7,807 nucleotides of DNA, from positions 1 through 7,807 of the forward strand of contig JBFHRO010000152.1 of assembly GCA_041591635.1 (NCBI GenBank). The letters run 5' to 3'. The DNA is from JACKOD01 sp041591635 (GTDB lineage: Bacteria; Pseudomonadota; Gammaproteobacteria; Pseudomonadales; Oleiphilaceae). Below are positions 1 through 6,727 of the stretch, piece after piece (position 1 is the stretch's first letter; every line of letters starts with the position of its first letter). The notes under the pieces were generated by a model. The model was given only the letters and a program-made list of their open reading frames with translations. It searched no databases and was not told the origin of the DNA. The translations under genes and the position numbers were made by a program.

Positions 1-1100
1 CCTTGCACCGGCTGGCCGATGTCGCCAGTATCCGGGAAGGGTGTGAGCAGTTACTGCAGGCGTATCATCACCACAGTGCCAGCAACAGCAAGCTTATCGG
101 ATTTTCGGTGCATCATTCCGTGCCCCATACGCCGGGGCTGGGCTTTAGCCTCGGCATTACCCGGGACGCCGTTTTTGGCCCGCTCATTGTCTGCGGTGCG
201 GCAGGGGCCAGTGTCAACGTCATGTCAGATCGCCATGTGGCGCTTCCACCGCTGAACATGGCCCTGGCGAAAGACTTGCTGAGTCAGACCTATATGTACC
301 GGCTGTTGAAGGAATTCAGTCATCATCCCGGCAAGGATATTCGCGCCGTGTGTGAGGTGCTCGTCACCTTGTCTCAGATGATGGTTGATAATCCTGAAAT
401 CCATGGGCTGGAAATTCTGCCCCTGCTCTTTACCCGACAGGGAATAGTGGCAGTAGATGCCGCGATTGATCTGGCAGAACCTGCCCGACTGATTATTCAG
501 CCCTATCCCGAGCACCTGGCAGAGACCTATGTGCTGGCCAAGTCCAGGCGAACCGTTGTGCTGCGTCCGGTCATGGCGGAGGACGAGCCAATGCATGTTG
601 CCTTTCACTCCAGGCTATCACCGGAGAGCATCCGCTTTCGTTTTTTTCATTACCGCAAGTCGTTTTCCCACGACGAGTTGGCGCAGATGGTGCAGATCGA
701 CTACGACCGGGAGATGGTTTTTGTGGCGGTCGCCTCGCCTGATGATGGAGGCGAAGAGGAGACGCTGGGCGTCGTGAGGGTGTGGACCGATGCAGATAAC
801 TATCAGAGCGAATTTGCGGTGATTGTCAGCGATCACATGAAAGGCGAAGGGCTTGGCCACAAGCTGATGACCAAGATGATCGGATATTGCCGTGATCGGG
901 GCACAGTGGAAATGGTGGGTTCAGTATTGCCAGAAAATCAGCCCATGTTGGCATTGGCCAGAAAGCTGGGTTTTGAAATTCAGTGGGATTCAAAAGAAGA
1001 GGTTATGGCCCTGCGCTTGCCCTTGAACAAGGATCCTCGCCCCAAAGTGCCCGAGCCCGGCAACCCGTTTGACCTGGATAAGGAGGATTTTTCCGTTTAA
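1..1100 (+). CDS. pat: Pat/PatZ(YfiQ)-type protein lysine acetyltransferase, C-terminal part (5' end outside window)
   Basis: This is the last 365 or so residues of a large protein whose reading frame is already open at base 3, so the true start lies upstream. Residues about 1-180 of the fragment look like the end of the ATP-grasp/acyl-CoA-synthetase-like part (GFSLGITRD, FGPLIVCGAAG, then a segment ending GLEILPLLF). Residues about 185-342 are a GNAT acetyltransferase domain: LRPVMAEDE start, IRFRFFHY, QIDYDREMVFVAV, and an acetyl-CoA-binding loop KGEGLG at 280-285. Glu270 (SEFAVIVSD) sits where the proposed catalytic Glu of Salmonella Pat would fall. Members of this family acetylate lysines of metabolic enzymes such as acetyl-CoA synthetase, using acetyl-CoA, in the cytosol; the NDP-forming synthetase-like half is usually a regulatory acetyl-CoA sensor. 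The tail after residue 342 is Pro/Asp-rich. The family call is strong from the GNAT wording. The exact substrate, and whether the missing N-terminal half is intact, cannot be seen here. Confidence 0.88.
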   Translation, partial: LHRLADVASIREGCEQLLQAYHHHSASNSKLIGFSVHHSVPHTPGLGFSLGITRDAVFGPLIVCGAAGASVNVMSDRHVALPPLNMALAKDLLSQTYMYRLLKEFSHHPGKDIRAVCEVLVTLSQMMVDNPEIHGLEILPLLFTRQGIVAVDAAIDLAEPARLIIQPYPEHLAETYVLAKSRRTVVLRPVMAEDEPMHVAFHSRLSPESIRFRFFHYRKSFSHDELAQMVQIDYDREMVFVAVASPDDGGEEETLGVVRVWTDADNYQSEFAVIVSDHMKGEGLGHKLMTKMIGYCRDRGTVEMVGSVLPENQPMLALARKLGFEIQWDSKEEVMALRLPLNKDPRPKVPEPGNPFDLDKEDFSV

Positions 1101-1111
1101 CCCGCTGCAAC

Positions 1112-1134
1112 GCCCTTGCTCGGCAGAGCAGGGC
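1112..1134. terminator. GC-rich hairpin between convergent genes, possible bidirectional terminator
   Basis: GCCCTTGCTC, loop GGCA, then GAGCAGGGC form a stem of nine pairs with one bulged T, placed 11 bases after the acetyltransferase stop and 21 bases beyond the stop of the convergent diguanylate cyclase. Position and symmetry suit a shared terminator. Neither strand has a clear T-run after the stem, so intrinsic termination is uncertain. Confidence 0.4.
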
Positions 1135-1155
1135 CCGGCCTTCAGCCCTGGGTGT

Positions 1156-2118
1156 TCAGCTCTCAGCAAAGAGCGTGGTTTGATTGCGTCCGTTGTGTTT
1201 CGACTGGTACAGCCCCTGGTCGGATTTTTCGAGCCACTCCTTGTACGACTTTACATGAGGCGTCAGTTCACAAATGCCAAGACTGATGGTGAAGCGGATG
1301 TCCCGTTCGTCATGAGTCACTGTCAGCGCCTCTATGGTTTTGCGCAGGCGTTCGCAAAAGACGATGGCATGCTTGCCGTCGGTGTTGCCAAGAATGATGC
1401 CGAACTCCTCACCGCCATAGCGGCCGGCAATATCTGTTTTGCGCAGGTTTTCGCGTAAATGATGAGAAACGATTTTGATGACTTCATCGCCCGCCTGGTG
1501 TCCGTAGGTATCATTTACTTTCTTGAAGTGATCAATATCAAACATCACCAGTGACACCTGGGTGCCGTAACGCTTGTTACGGTTATATTCCTGAATCAGG
1601 CACTCCTCCCAGAAGCCACGGTTGTTCAACTGGGTAAGGCGGTCGGTACGGCTGAGTCTTTCCAGCTCCGTGTTGGCGGCCTGCAAGGCTTTTTTGTTGG
1701 ATGCAATATCGGTCACATCATAAATGATGATACAGATGTGGTTCACTTCACCGTTTACGGATACCAGCGGCGTAATGGTGATGTTCTGGTACATGAAGGA
1801 TTCGGTCCCCGTAATGGGCCGGTAGTTCTTGAATTTGAACAGGTACGGGCGCTGCTCCCAGGTCATGAAGGCCCGGTTGTGCAGTAAAAATACGGTTTCC
1901 GATTTGTGCCGGAACCAGTCTCGCGGCATCTCGGGAAAAATGCTGAAAAGGTCCTTGTCTTTGACCTGATGCGGCGGCATGCCACTGTGATTCTCCATAA
2001 AACTGTTCCAGACCTGAATCTGATAACTGCGATCGAGAACAATCAGACCCACGTCAATGGTCTGGAGCATGTCCATGAGCCAATGGAATTCTTTGATATC
2101 TACGTGATTTTGAGACAT
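1156..2118 (-). CDS. PAS-GGDEF diguanylate cyclase
   Basis: A 320-aa cytosolic protein predicted to make c-di-GMP from two GTP. Residues about 14-137 form a PAS-like sensor (GLIVLDRSYQIQVWN at the start, ICIIIYDVTDI at the end). Residues about 138-157 are a helical linker, and about 158-312 a GGDEF domain. The domain opens with the usual RTDRLTQLNNR. It carries the metal-binding FDIDHFK (D194), NDTYGHQAGD (202-211), the active loop GGEEF (235-239) and a complete RxxD inhibitory site R226-K-T-D229 exactly five residues before GGEEF. The cyclase should therefore be active and product-inhibited. There is no signal peptide, transmembrane helix or EAL domain. The start lies 15 bases after the stop of the response-regulator gene on the same strand, which indicates an operon. 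No good Shine-Dalgarno is visible, so translational coupling is plausible. The PAS ligand is unknown. Confidence 0.93.
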   Translation of the reverse strand: MSQNHVDIKEFHWLMDMLQTIDVGLIVLDRSYQIQVWNSFMENHSGMPPHQVKDKDLFSIFPEMPRDWFRHKSETVFLLHNRAFMTWEQRPYLFKFKNYRPITGTESFMYQNITITPLVSVNGEVNHICIIIYDVTDIASNKKALQAANTELERLSRTDRLTQLNNRGFWEECLIQEYNRNKRYGTQVSLVMFDIDHFKKVNDTYGHQAGDEVIKIVSHHLRENLRKTDIAGRYGGEEFGIILGNTDGKHAIVFCERLRKTIEALTVTHDERDIRFTISLGICELTPHVKSYKEWLEKSDQGLYQSKHNGRNQTTLFAES

Positions 2119-2133
2119 ATCGTTGCAGTTCGC

Positions 2134-3210
2134 TTACATCAGATAAGAAAGACGTTTATAAAGATTATCGATCGAGTCCTCGGTAATGAGGAGCAAGAGA
2201 TCGCAGGTGATGTCGTAGTTCTCTATTTCGTAGGTGATTTCGATCGCCAACGTCTTGCGCCAGCGGCGTGCGTTTGACTTGATCAGGTCAGTTACCTTGA
2301 CATGTTGCCCCAGAACCATGGGATGTCCCTGACTAAAGGTCAGATCAAGCTGTTCTGCGATGCCTTTGATGCAGGCTCCCACCAGTATGCTGGTCATGTC
2401 CATGATCAGCTCGAGTTCGATGGTTTCGTCGAGCTGACCTTCATACTTGAGCAAGCGCGCCATTTCGCTGAAGCTGGAGTCGCTGAAGATCAGCAAGGCT
2501 TCGCCGGCTATCCCCGATGCAATGAAGCCTTGGCAGGCCGCAGAATAGGTCTGGCTTTGTGTCAGAGAAAGGGCCATCTCCAGTTCGCTTACTTCAAGCA
2601 GATTGACATTGGGAATGGGGAGCTTGACGAAAACATCCAGCAGTCGTGCCAGGAGGTCAGCCGCTTGGCCCATGGCCACATTGCTGATTTCCTGAATGCA
2701 GTCACGGTGCTCAATCTGCCCGGCACCTTGAAATCGGCTGGACGGAACCTCGCTATCGGCAACCGGGATGCCGGGAATTCTGGTAAGTTTGGGGCCCGCT
2801 TGGGCGGTAACGGGTTCTTCGGCGGGTAGCGGTGCCTTGCCGGGTGTCCAGATGCCGAAGCTGGTCAGCAGTTCCTCAAGCTCGTTGTCTTTTATGGGTT
2901 TTTTTATAAACCCGATGGCACCGAGTTTTTTCACCCGGTTGTGCGCCTCGGGCTGAATGTCGCCGGAGACAACGATCACCATGGTGGGCAGGTCTTCCTT
3001 GGCAATGGCCTCCAGGGTTTCGTAACCATCCATCACGGGCATGTTCAAATCAAGAAACAGGACGTCACCTTTACCTTCCCGTATAGCCACCAGTGCTTCC
3101 TGTCCGTTTGCGGCGTAAGAAATGTCGCAATCCCAATCCTTGGGTAGCGACTTTGCCATTTGCTTTCTGGCAACGCTGGAGTCATCACAAATCAGTACAG
3201 GTGTGGTCAT
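2134..3210 (-). CDS. Response regulator with CheC/CheX-type phosphatase domain
   Basis: A 358-aa protein. Residues 1-118 are a receiver domain with acidic pair D9/D10, phospho-acceptor D54 (FLDLNMPVMDG), S82 (VVSGD) and K104 (FIKKP). A Pro/Ala-rich linker spans about 119-165. The rest resembles the CheC/CheX phosphatase fold. It contains D170-x3-E174-x2-N177-x22-P200, an exact fit to the CheC active-site pattern D/S-x3-E-x2-N-x22-P. A second half-motif, E267-x3-D271-x2-S274-x22-P297, keeps the spacing but has Asp for Glu and Ser for Asn. In CheC-family proteins the Glu and Asn attack the aspartyl phosphate of a receiver. The inferred role is a regulator that removes phosphate from its own or another receiver. 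No DNA-binding output is present. The downstream gene, 15 bases away, is a diguanylate cyclase, so the pair probably feeds c-di-GMP signalling or taxis. No histidine kinase is in the window, and no strong ribosome site is seen before the ATG. Confidence 0.88.
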   Translation of the reverse strand: MTTPVLICDDSSVARKQMAKSLPKDWDCDISYAANGQEALVAIREGKGDVLFLDLNMPVMDGYETLEAIAKEDLPTMVIVVSGDIQPEAHNRVKKLGAIGFIKKPIKDNELEELLTSFGIWTPGKAPLPAEEPVTAQAGPKLTRIPGIPVADSEVPSSRFQGAGQIEHRDCIQEISNVAMGQAADLLARLLDVFVKLPIPNVNLLEVSELEMALSLTQSQTYSAACQGFIASGIAGEALLIFSDSSFSEMARLLKYEGQLDETIELELIMDMTSILVGACIKGIAEQLDLTFSQGHPMVLGQHVKVTDLIKSNARRWRKTLAIEITYEIENYDITCDLLLLITEDSIDNLYKRLSYLM

Positions 3211-3271
3211 AGAATCATCGGGTTTCTTTAATGGTGGACCGTGACAGTGGTGGTTGCAGGTAGTAAGTAAA

Positions 3272-3281
3272 GTTTATAAAC
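3272..3281. promoter_or_regulatory. Perfect 10-bp palindrome upstream of the response-regulator gene
   Basis: GTTTATAAAC lies in the 117-bp gap between the DUF1329 gene and the response-regulator gene, 61 bases before the latter's start. It may be part of a promoter (it contains TATAAA on the minus strand) or a small operator. No convincing -35 hexamer is seen at 17 bases, and a 10-bp palindrome can occur by chance. Confidence 0.2.
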
Positions 3282-3327
3282 GCCAAACGGGCAACTATTG
3301 TTTGCACCTTGGTTGGGCGCTGTTTCC

Positions 3328-4698
3328 TTAGCGCTTGGCATCACGCCGTGCAGCCGAGGTGGTGAAGTCTCCTTTGTCAAAATTGGGGCTGAAGTTAATG
3401 GCGGCGTCCTTGTCCAGTCCATCGACATAGTAGCGTTTCGCCTTGAGATCGTACGTCAGTTCCAGCGTTGTCCAGACCACCGGAATTTCGTAGTAATTCA
3501 TGCTGTGTGCTTCCGACACACGCCACAGCTGGTTTTTGTCGTCATATTCTTCCGTCAGCACGATTTGCCAGGTATCTTCATCGGCGTAGAAGCGACGCTT
3601 GTGGTAGATGTGTTGCAACCCTTCGCGTAAAACGCCCTCGACTACCCAGACCCGGTGCAGCTCATAGCGGGTGAGATCCTGATTGATGTGCAGCGGCCGA
3701 ATCACCTTTTCAGCGCTGGAATTCTCTGCAGAATCAAAGCGGTAGGCGTTGTAGGGGATGTAGATCTCTTTCTTGCCCAACAGAGTCCATTCATACTGGT
3801 TGGGCGCACCATTGTACAAATCTTTTTGGTCGACCGACCTGAACCCTTCGCTGTTTGGCAGCTCGGTACTGTATTCCAGATTAGGCGACCGTCTCAGGCG
3901 CCGTTCGCCTGATTCGTAACGCCAAGCGCTGCGGGGCGAGCGCACCTGATCCAGAGTTTCATGAACCAGACTCAGGGTGCCCGCCAGTTTCGCGGGGCTG
4001 AGAATCTTGGTGCGCAAGTAAAAGATCTTGTTCTCTATGTCTTCAAGCTCTGCGCCAGGTTCGCTGTAGGCAAAGAAATAGTTGTATTCGGCCTGAATCG
4101 GTGTGTAGGCGCCGCCGGTGTTGGGCGTGGCAAAGGCCATCCGGAAGGAGGCTTGCTCGCCACGATAGCGCAAGGAGTGGTTCCACAACACTTCGATGCC
4201 ATCTGCCGGAATCGGGAACGGGCTGGTCGCTATGGTTTTGCGAACCCCATTGCCGTTTTCAAGCAGCTCTGCGGTCAGCGCATTTTCGTAAAGTTTGGTG
4301 TAAATGTCTTGGGGGTAGGATGCGCTGCGGCGTGAAGGATAGACAGGCAGAAAATAACTGTTGCTATAGGCCTTGATGAGCGCTTTTTGACCTTCGCTCA
4401 GGTTGTTTTCGTACTGGCTCAAATTTTCGGCATTGATGCGAAACATCACCTGGTCACTGGCGAAGGGATCTGGATGAAAGCTCCCCGGCTTGTAGTTCGC
4501 AGGAGGCTGCTGGATGCCGCCGTCCCAGGAGGGAATAGTGCCTGTGGCATTACCTACCCGTTGCGCTCCTAGTGGTGTCAGATCGGTTTTGAGACGTTTG
4601 GCGGTTTCGGCATCAACCTTCGCAAAGGCAACATTGAAACACAGGCCAAGGGAGGCACCTACACTGACGATTTGAGATATGTAACGATTGGTAGTCAA
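3328..4698 (-). CDS. Exported DUF1329-family protein
   Basis: A 456-aa protein recognised as DUF1329 by its N-terminal wording LTPLGAQRVGNATGTIPSWD, then FLPVYPSRRSASYP, and by its length, typical of the family at about 450 aa. I place the start at the TTG at 4698, six bases after a strong CGGAGG (4705-4710). This gives a clean signal peptide, MTTNRYISQIVSVGASLGLC followed by FNVAFA and probable cleavage before KVDAE. The longer frame from an ATG at 4761 would bury the signal sequence and lacks such a site. DUF1329 proteins are periplasmic or outer-membrane-associated and are thought to have a LolA/LolB-like fold. They are often encoded next to DUF1302 outer-membrane proteins and RND transporters, where a role in moving hydrophobic compounds is suspected but unproven. 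No RND gene lies alongside here. The gene may be monocistronic, since 117 bases separate it from the next gene on its strand. Confidence 0.87.
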   Translation of the reverse strand: MTTNRYISQIVSVGASLGLCFNVAFAKVDAETAKRLKTDLTPLGAQRVGNATGTIPSWDGGIQQPPANYKPGSFHPDPFASDQVMFRINAENLSQYENNLSEGQKALIKAYSNSYFLPVYPSRRSASYPQDIYTKLYENALTAELLENGNGVRKTIATSPFPIPADGIEVLWNHSLRYRGEQASFRMAFATPNTGGAYTPIQAEYNYFFAYSEPGAELEDIENKIFYLRTKILSPAKLAGTLSLVHETLDQVRSPRSAWRYESGERRLRRSPNLEYSTELPNSEGFRSVDQKDLYNGAPNQYEWTLLGKKEIYIPYNAYRFDSAENSSAEKVIRPLHINQDLTRYELHRVWVVEGVLREGLQHIYHKRRFYADEDTWQIVLTEEYDDKNQLWRVSEAHSMNYYEIPVVWTTLELTYDLKAKRYYVDGLDKDAAINFSPNFDKGDFTTSAARRDAKR

Positions 4699-4704
4699 GA
4701 TTAA

Positions 4705-4710
4705 CCTCCG
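4705..4710 (-). promoter_or_regulatory. Shine-Dalgarno that fixes the TTG start of the DUF1329 gene
   Basis: CGGAGG on the minus strand, six bases before the TTG at 4698. It is the best ribosome-binding site in the window and decides the start in favour of the TTG over the upstream ATG at 4761. Confidence 0.8.
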
Positions 4711-4810
4711 CGCCTGTACTAAAACCTGTGCCGTCTGACATTGCCATGTGTTGGTGAGCACCTCTGCAAGTCATCACAGCTATATTTGCTGGTAATTGTA
4801 ATAACTGAGT

Positions 4811-4839
4811 TTAGTAGGCAAGATCGTCTTTTTCATAAT
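4811..4839 (+). promoter_or_regulatory. Weak sigma70-like promoter candidate for the gene at 4951
   Basis: TTAGTA (4811-4816), a 17-base spacer and CATAAT (4834-4839, five of six to consensus) lie in an AT-rich patch of the 252-bp divergent gap 4699-4950. The -35 is poor. The gap must also hold the promoter of the leftward DUF1329 gene, for which no clear hexamer pair was found. Confidence 0.27.
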
Positions 4840-4950
4840 GTTTTCAAAATCTTTTTATGTGCAAGGCAAAAGACGCTTGTTGTTGGCCTGCACGCTGTTC
4901 CACGACCCCGCCTGTGATTGGGTGGCGGTTACTGATAGGCAGGTATCGAT

Positions 4951-5496
4951 ATGAACTACTGGCGCTCTCTCACGGCCGAGAAAGTCTTTTTCTTGCGTCA
5001 GGCCCTTGATCAATGGCATGAGCAGTCGAGGCGCTGTGAATTCGCAGGAGAAAGCCTGAGCGTGGCTCGGCAGCGGTTTTTCGAAAACACCTGCCAGCTG
5101 TACGCCAGCGAAACCTGGCAAGCGTTCATGCGGGAATTGCTGGCGTATTACCAGATCAAGCCGCGTCAAATTGCACTGCTTGACCGGATCGATCTGGAAT
5201 CCTTTGAGGCACTGGTGGGTTACCGGCCCCCGGAGATCTCTCGGCTCACCGAGCAGCGGGCCAACGCCGAGTACTGGTTGACGCAACTGCTGACACAGGA
5301 GCGGTACTGGCGTTTGCCTGCCAGTCAGCGATCGGATGAATCGGTGAGCGTGGTCACATCAGTTGCACCGGCGCAGGGACTGATTGCCTCGACCAAGGTT
5401 GAAAAAGCCTTGTCAGGCCCCATGTTCTGGTCTGAAATTGCCTCAGGCATGAATGTTTTTATTGAGCAATGCCGTGAGGCCATGGCTGAATTCTAG
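4951..5496 (+). CDS. DUF6586-like protein of unknown function
   Basis: A 181-aa protein without signal peptide or transmembrane segment, so probably cytosolic. It appears mostly alpha-helical and rich in Gln, Glu, Arg and aromatics. The N-terminal pattern (AEKVFFLRQALDQWHEQ, then ENTCQLYASETWQAFMRELL and YYQI) resembles what I remember of the DUF6586 family. That family is found in Pseudomonas near lexA and topA, and its members also end in a short helical segment like FIEQCREAMAEF. No catalytic motif is visible, and a region around residues 125-150 looks like a low-complexity linker. AGGCAGG (4937-4943) is a fair ribosome site seven bases before the ATG. The neighbours, an 82-aa gene and then convergent lexA, fit the remembered Pseudomonas order, but that comparison is from memory. 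Function unknown. Confidence 0.72.
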   Translation: MNYWRSLTAEKVFFLRQALDQWHEQSRRCEFAGESLSVARQRFFENTCQLYASETWQAFMRELLAYYQIKPRQIALLDRIDLESFEALVGYRPPEISRLTEQRANAEYWLTQLLTQERYWRLPASQRSDESVSVVTSVAPAQGLIASTKVEKALSGPMFWSEIASGMNVFIEQCREAMAEF

Positions 5497-5713
5497 CGAT
5501 TAGTGGCCGTGTTTCGGGTTGCAACTCGCGATGCGTGAGCCGATATCGACCGCAAGACTGGCATCGCCCGAAGCTAAAATGCTAGGGTAGAGGTGGGGAG
5601 GCTGGATTGTAGGCTGAAGTGGCACCCATGGTGACAGGATAAGTGCAACAGGAAAACTAACCGGTCATAGTCTGTGAAACGAAATCGGTGCAATGAAAAA
5701 AGAGGGGACGAGT
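5497..5713. other. Intergenic gap without a recognisable gene
   Basis: These 217 bases separate the DUF6586-like gene from the 82-aa gene. I see no coding frame with a ribosome site, no hairpin followed by a T-run, and no repeat. TAAAAT at 5575-5580 resembles a -10 box but lacks a matching -35. Confidence 0.6.
5701..5707 (+). promoter_or_regulatory. Shine-Dalgarno that fixes the start of the 82-aa gene
   Basis: AGAGGGG lies six bases before the ATG at 5714. It is inside the frame if translation started at the ATG at 5693, so it favours the shorter 82-aa product. Confidence 0.65.
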
Positions 5714-5962
5714 ATGAGCAGTACATTACTTGAAATCGTGGCCTTGCCAAACGGCGATTTTGTGTTGAAAAGAAGCGACAGCGAGGATGCCCCATTGGTC
5801 AGGGTCGGCTTTTCCAAGGAGGCTCAGTCCATTTTAGGCGAGCATGAAGGCGAAATCGCCAAAGTCATGATCAGTGCCGGTATTCAGGCCTATGCGGCAA
5901 TAGCACAGGCGGCGGCAGAAAAGGAGATGACTGCCGAAGAGCTGGGCAAGACGCTTCATTAG
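5714..5962 (+). CDS. Small conserved-looking protein of unknown function, convergent with lexA
   Basis: An 82-aa acidic, soluble protein starting MSSTLLEIVALPNGDFVLKR. The start at 5714 is chosen over the in-frame ATG at 5693 because of the AGAGGGG site. The N-terminal half reads as a short beta-hairpin pattern (LLEIVALPNGDFVLKR, then APLVRVGFS). The C-terminal half is an Ala-rich helix (AKVMISAGIQAYAAIAQAAA) followed by an acidic tail. I recall similar small hypothetical proteins beside lexA/sulA in Pseudomonas, with the same LLEIVxLPxGxxVLxR opening, but cannot confirm this here. No cysteines, metal-binding or catalytic motifs are seen. Its stop is only 20 bases from the lexA stop on the other strand, too close for separate terminators, so the transcripts probably overlap at their 3' ends. 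Function unknown. Confidence 0.78.
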   Translation: MSSTLLEIVALPNGDFVLKRSDSEDAPLVRVGFSKEAQSILGEHEGEIAKVMISAGIQAYAAIAQAAAEKEMTAEELGKTLH

Positions 5963-5982
5963 TTGAGTTGGGGCAGGGCGGT

Positions 5983-6591
5983 TTAGTTGAGGCCGCTTTG
6001 ACGAATGACGCCCACGCCCAGCCCCTCGATCTCAACAAGCTCCTCGGCGAGGTTGATTTCGATGGGGGGGAAATCCTGGTTTTCTGCTATCAGAAGCACT
6101 TTGTTGCCGCTACGGCTAAAACGTTTAACTGTGACCTCTTCGCCAATACGGGCGACTACTACCTGCCCGTTGCGAATCTGCTGGGTTCTGTGTACCGCCA
6201 GCAGATCGCCGTCAAAAATGCCGATGTCTTTCATGCTCATGCCTTTGACCCGCAGCAGATAGTGGGCAACCGGCGAGAAAAATTCGTGGGGAATGCTGCA
6301 ATACTCTTCTATGTGTTCCTGCGCCAGAATCGGACTGCCCGCAGCCACCTGTCCAACGATAGGAAGCCCTGTGGGGGCTGCGTCGGGCAGACGAATACCC
6401 CGACTGGCGCCTGGCACCATTTCAATCGCGCCTTTTTTGGCAAGTGCCTTGAGATGATCCTCGGCAGCGTTGGCTGACTTGAATCCCAGGCACTGAGCGA
6501 TTTCGGCCCGGGTGGGTGGGTAACCGGTTTCCTCGATGTTGTGTCTGATCAAGTCGAGGATTTGCTGTTGTCTTGACGTGAGTTTGATCAT
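5983..6591 (-). CDS. lexA: LexA, SOS-response transcriptional repressor
   Basis: A 202-aa protein, the same length as E. coli LexA. Residues 1-65 are the winged-helix DNA-binding domain (LTSRQQQILDLI, PPTRAEIAQCLGF, SANAAEDHLKAL, GASRGIRL). Residues about 75-202 are the S24 self-cleavage domain. The scissile bond is A84-G85 (VGQVAAGSP), the nucleophile S119 (GMSMKDIG) and the general base K156 (VTVKR), all at E. coli numbering, so RecA-stimulated self-cleavage should work. The protein represses DNA-damage genes and its own promoter. I choose the ATG at 6591 because it matches the family N-terminus. The frame extends to an ATG at 6771 without a stop, but that would run through the operator and promoter. 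The ribosome site is weak (CGGA). Two LexA boxes lie 66-100 bases upstream, showing autoregulation. No sulA follows it: the next gene is convergent. Confidence 0.97.
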   Translation of the reverse strand: MIKLTSRQQQILDLIRHNIEETGYPPTRAEIAQCLGFKSANAAEDHLKALAKKGAIEMVPGASRGIRLPDAAPTGLPIVGQVAAGSPILAQEHIEEYCSIPHEFFSPVAHYLLRVKGMSMKDIGIFDGDLLAVHRTQQIRNGQVVVARIGEEVTVKRFSRSGNKVLLIAENQDFPPIEINLAEELVEIEGLGVGVIRQSGLN

Positions 6592-6656
6592 GTCGTGTCC
6601 GTTATCTCTGTCAATCGCTAACGTGCAGGCCGCTGGGCTTGGTTCAATAGTGTTGA

Positions 6657-6672
6657 CTGTAATAATATACAG
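6657..6672. promoter_or_regulatory. LexA box 1 (proximal to lexA)
   Basis: CTGTAATAATATACAG is a perfect match to the gammaproteobacterial CTGT-N8-ACAG operator with an all-A/T centre. It covers the proposed -10 box of lexA, so LexA bound here would block polymerase. Confidence 0.93.
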
Positions 6673-6690
6673 TAGCTGTAGGTATGTACA
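6662..6690 (-). promoter_or_regulatory. Probable lexA promoter embedded in the two LexA boxes
   Basis: On the minus strand, TGTACA (6690-6685) and TATTAT (6667-6662) are separated by exactly 17 bases. They lie inside boxes 2 and 1 respectively. This would start transcription near 6655 with a leader of about 65 bases. An alternative -10, TATATT (6669-6664), overlaps it. Confidence 0.55.
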
Positions 6691-6691
6691 G
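6676..6691. promoter_or_regulatory. LexA box 2
   Basis: CTGTAGGTATGTACAG keeps both outer CTGT/ACAG arms with a less A/T-rich centre. It lies three bases from box 1, a 19-bp centre spacing, close to the paired operators of E. coli lexA. It overlaps the proposed -35 of lexA and faces the rightward gene. Confidence 0.88.
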
Positions 6692-6727
6692 CGTTGGTTG
6701 CATTGATGATTTTGGTCGGCTTTCTTT

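Noticed and set aside
225..608. Antisense 127-codon frame inside the acetyltransferase gene
   Set aside because: It lies opposite a gene with clear GNAT and ATP-grasp motifs and shows no recognisable protein pattern of its own.
2302..2829. 175-codon plus-strand frame opposite the response regulator
   Set aside because: It is a shadow of the CheC-like domain and linker on the other strand; no ribosome site or domain pattern.
4699..4761. A 21-codon N-terminal extension of the DUF1329 gene
   Set aside because: It has no ribosome site and would place residues before the signal peptide; CGGAGG-6-TTG is a far better start.
5532..5546. Short inverted repeat CTCGCG-ATG-CGTGAG after the DUF6586-like gene, as a terminator
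   Set aside because: The stem is as I read it only six pairs including a G-T, with a three-base loop and no T-run following, so it is too weak to call.
5968..6477. 169-codon plus-strand frame opposite lexA
   Set aside because: lexA on the minus strand explains the region fully; the plus frame has no recognisable motif.
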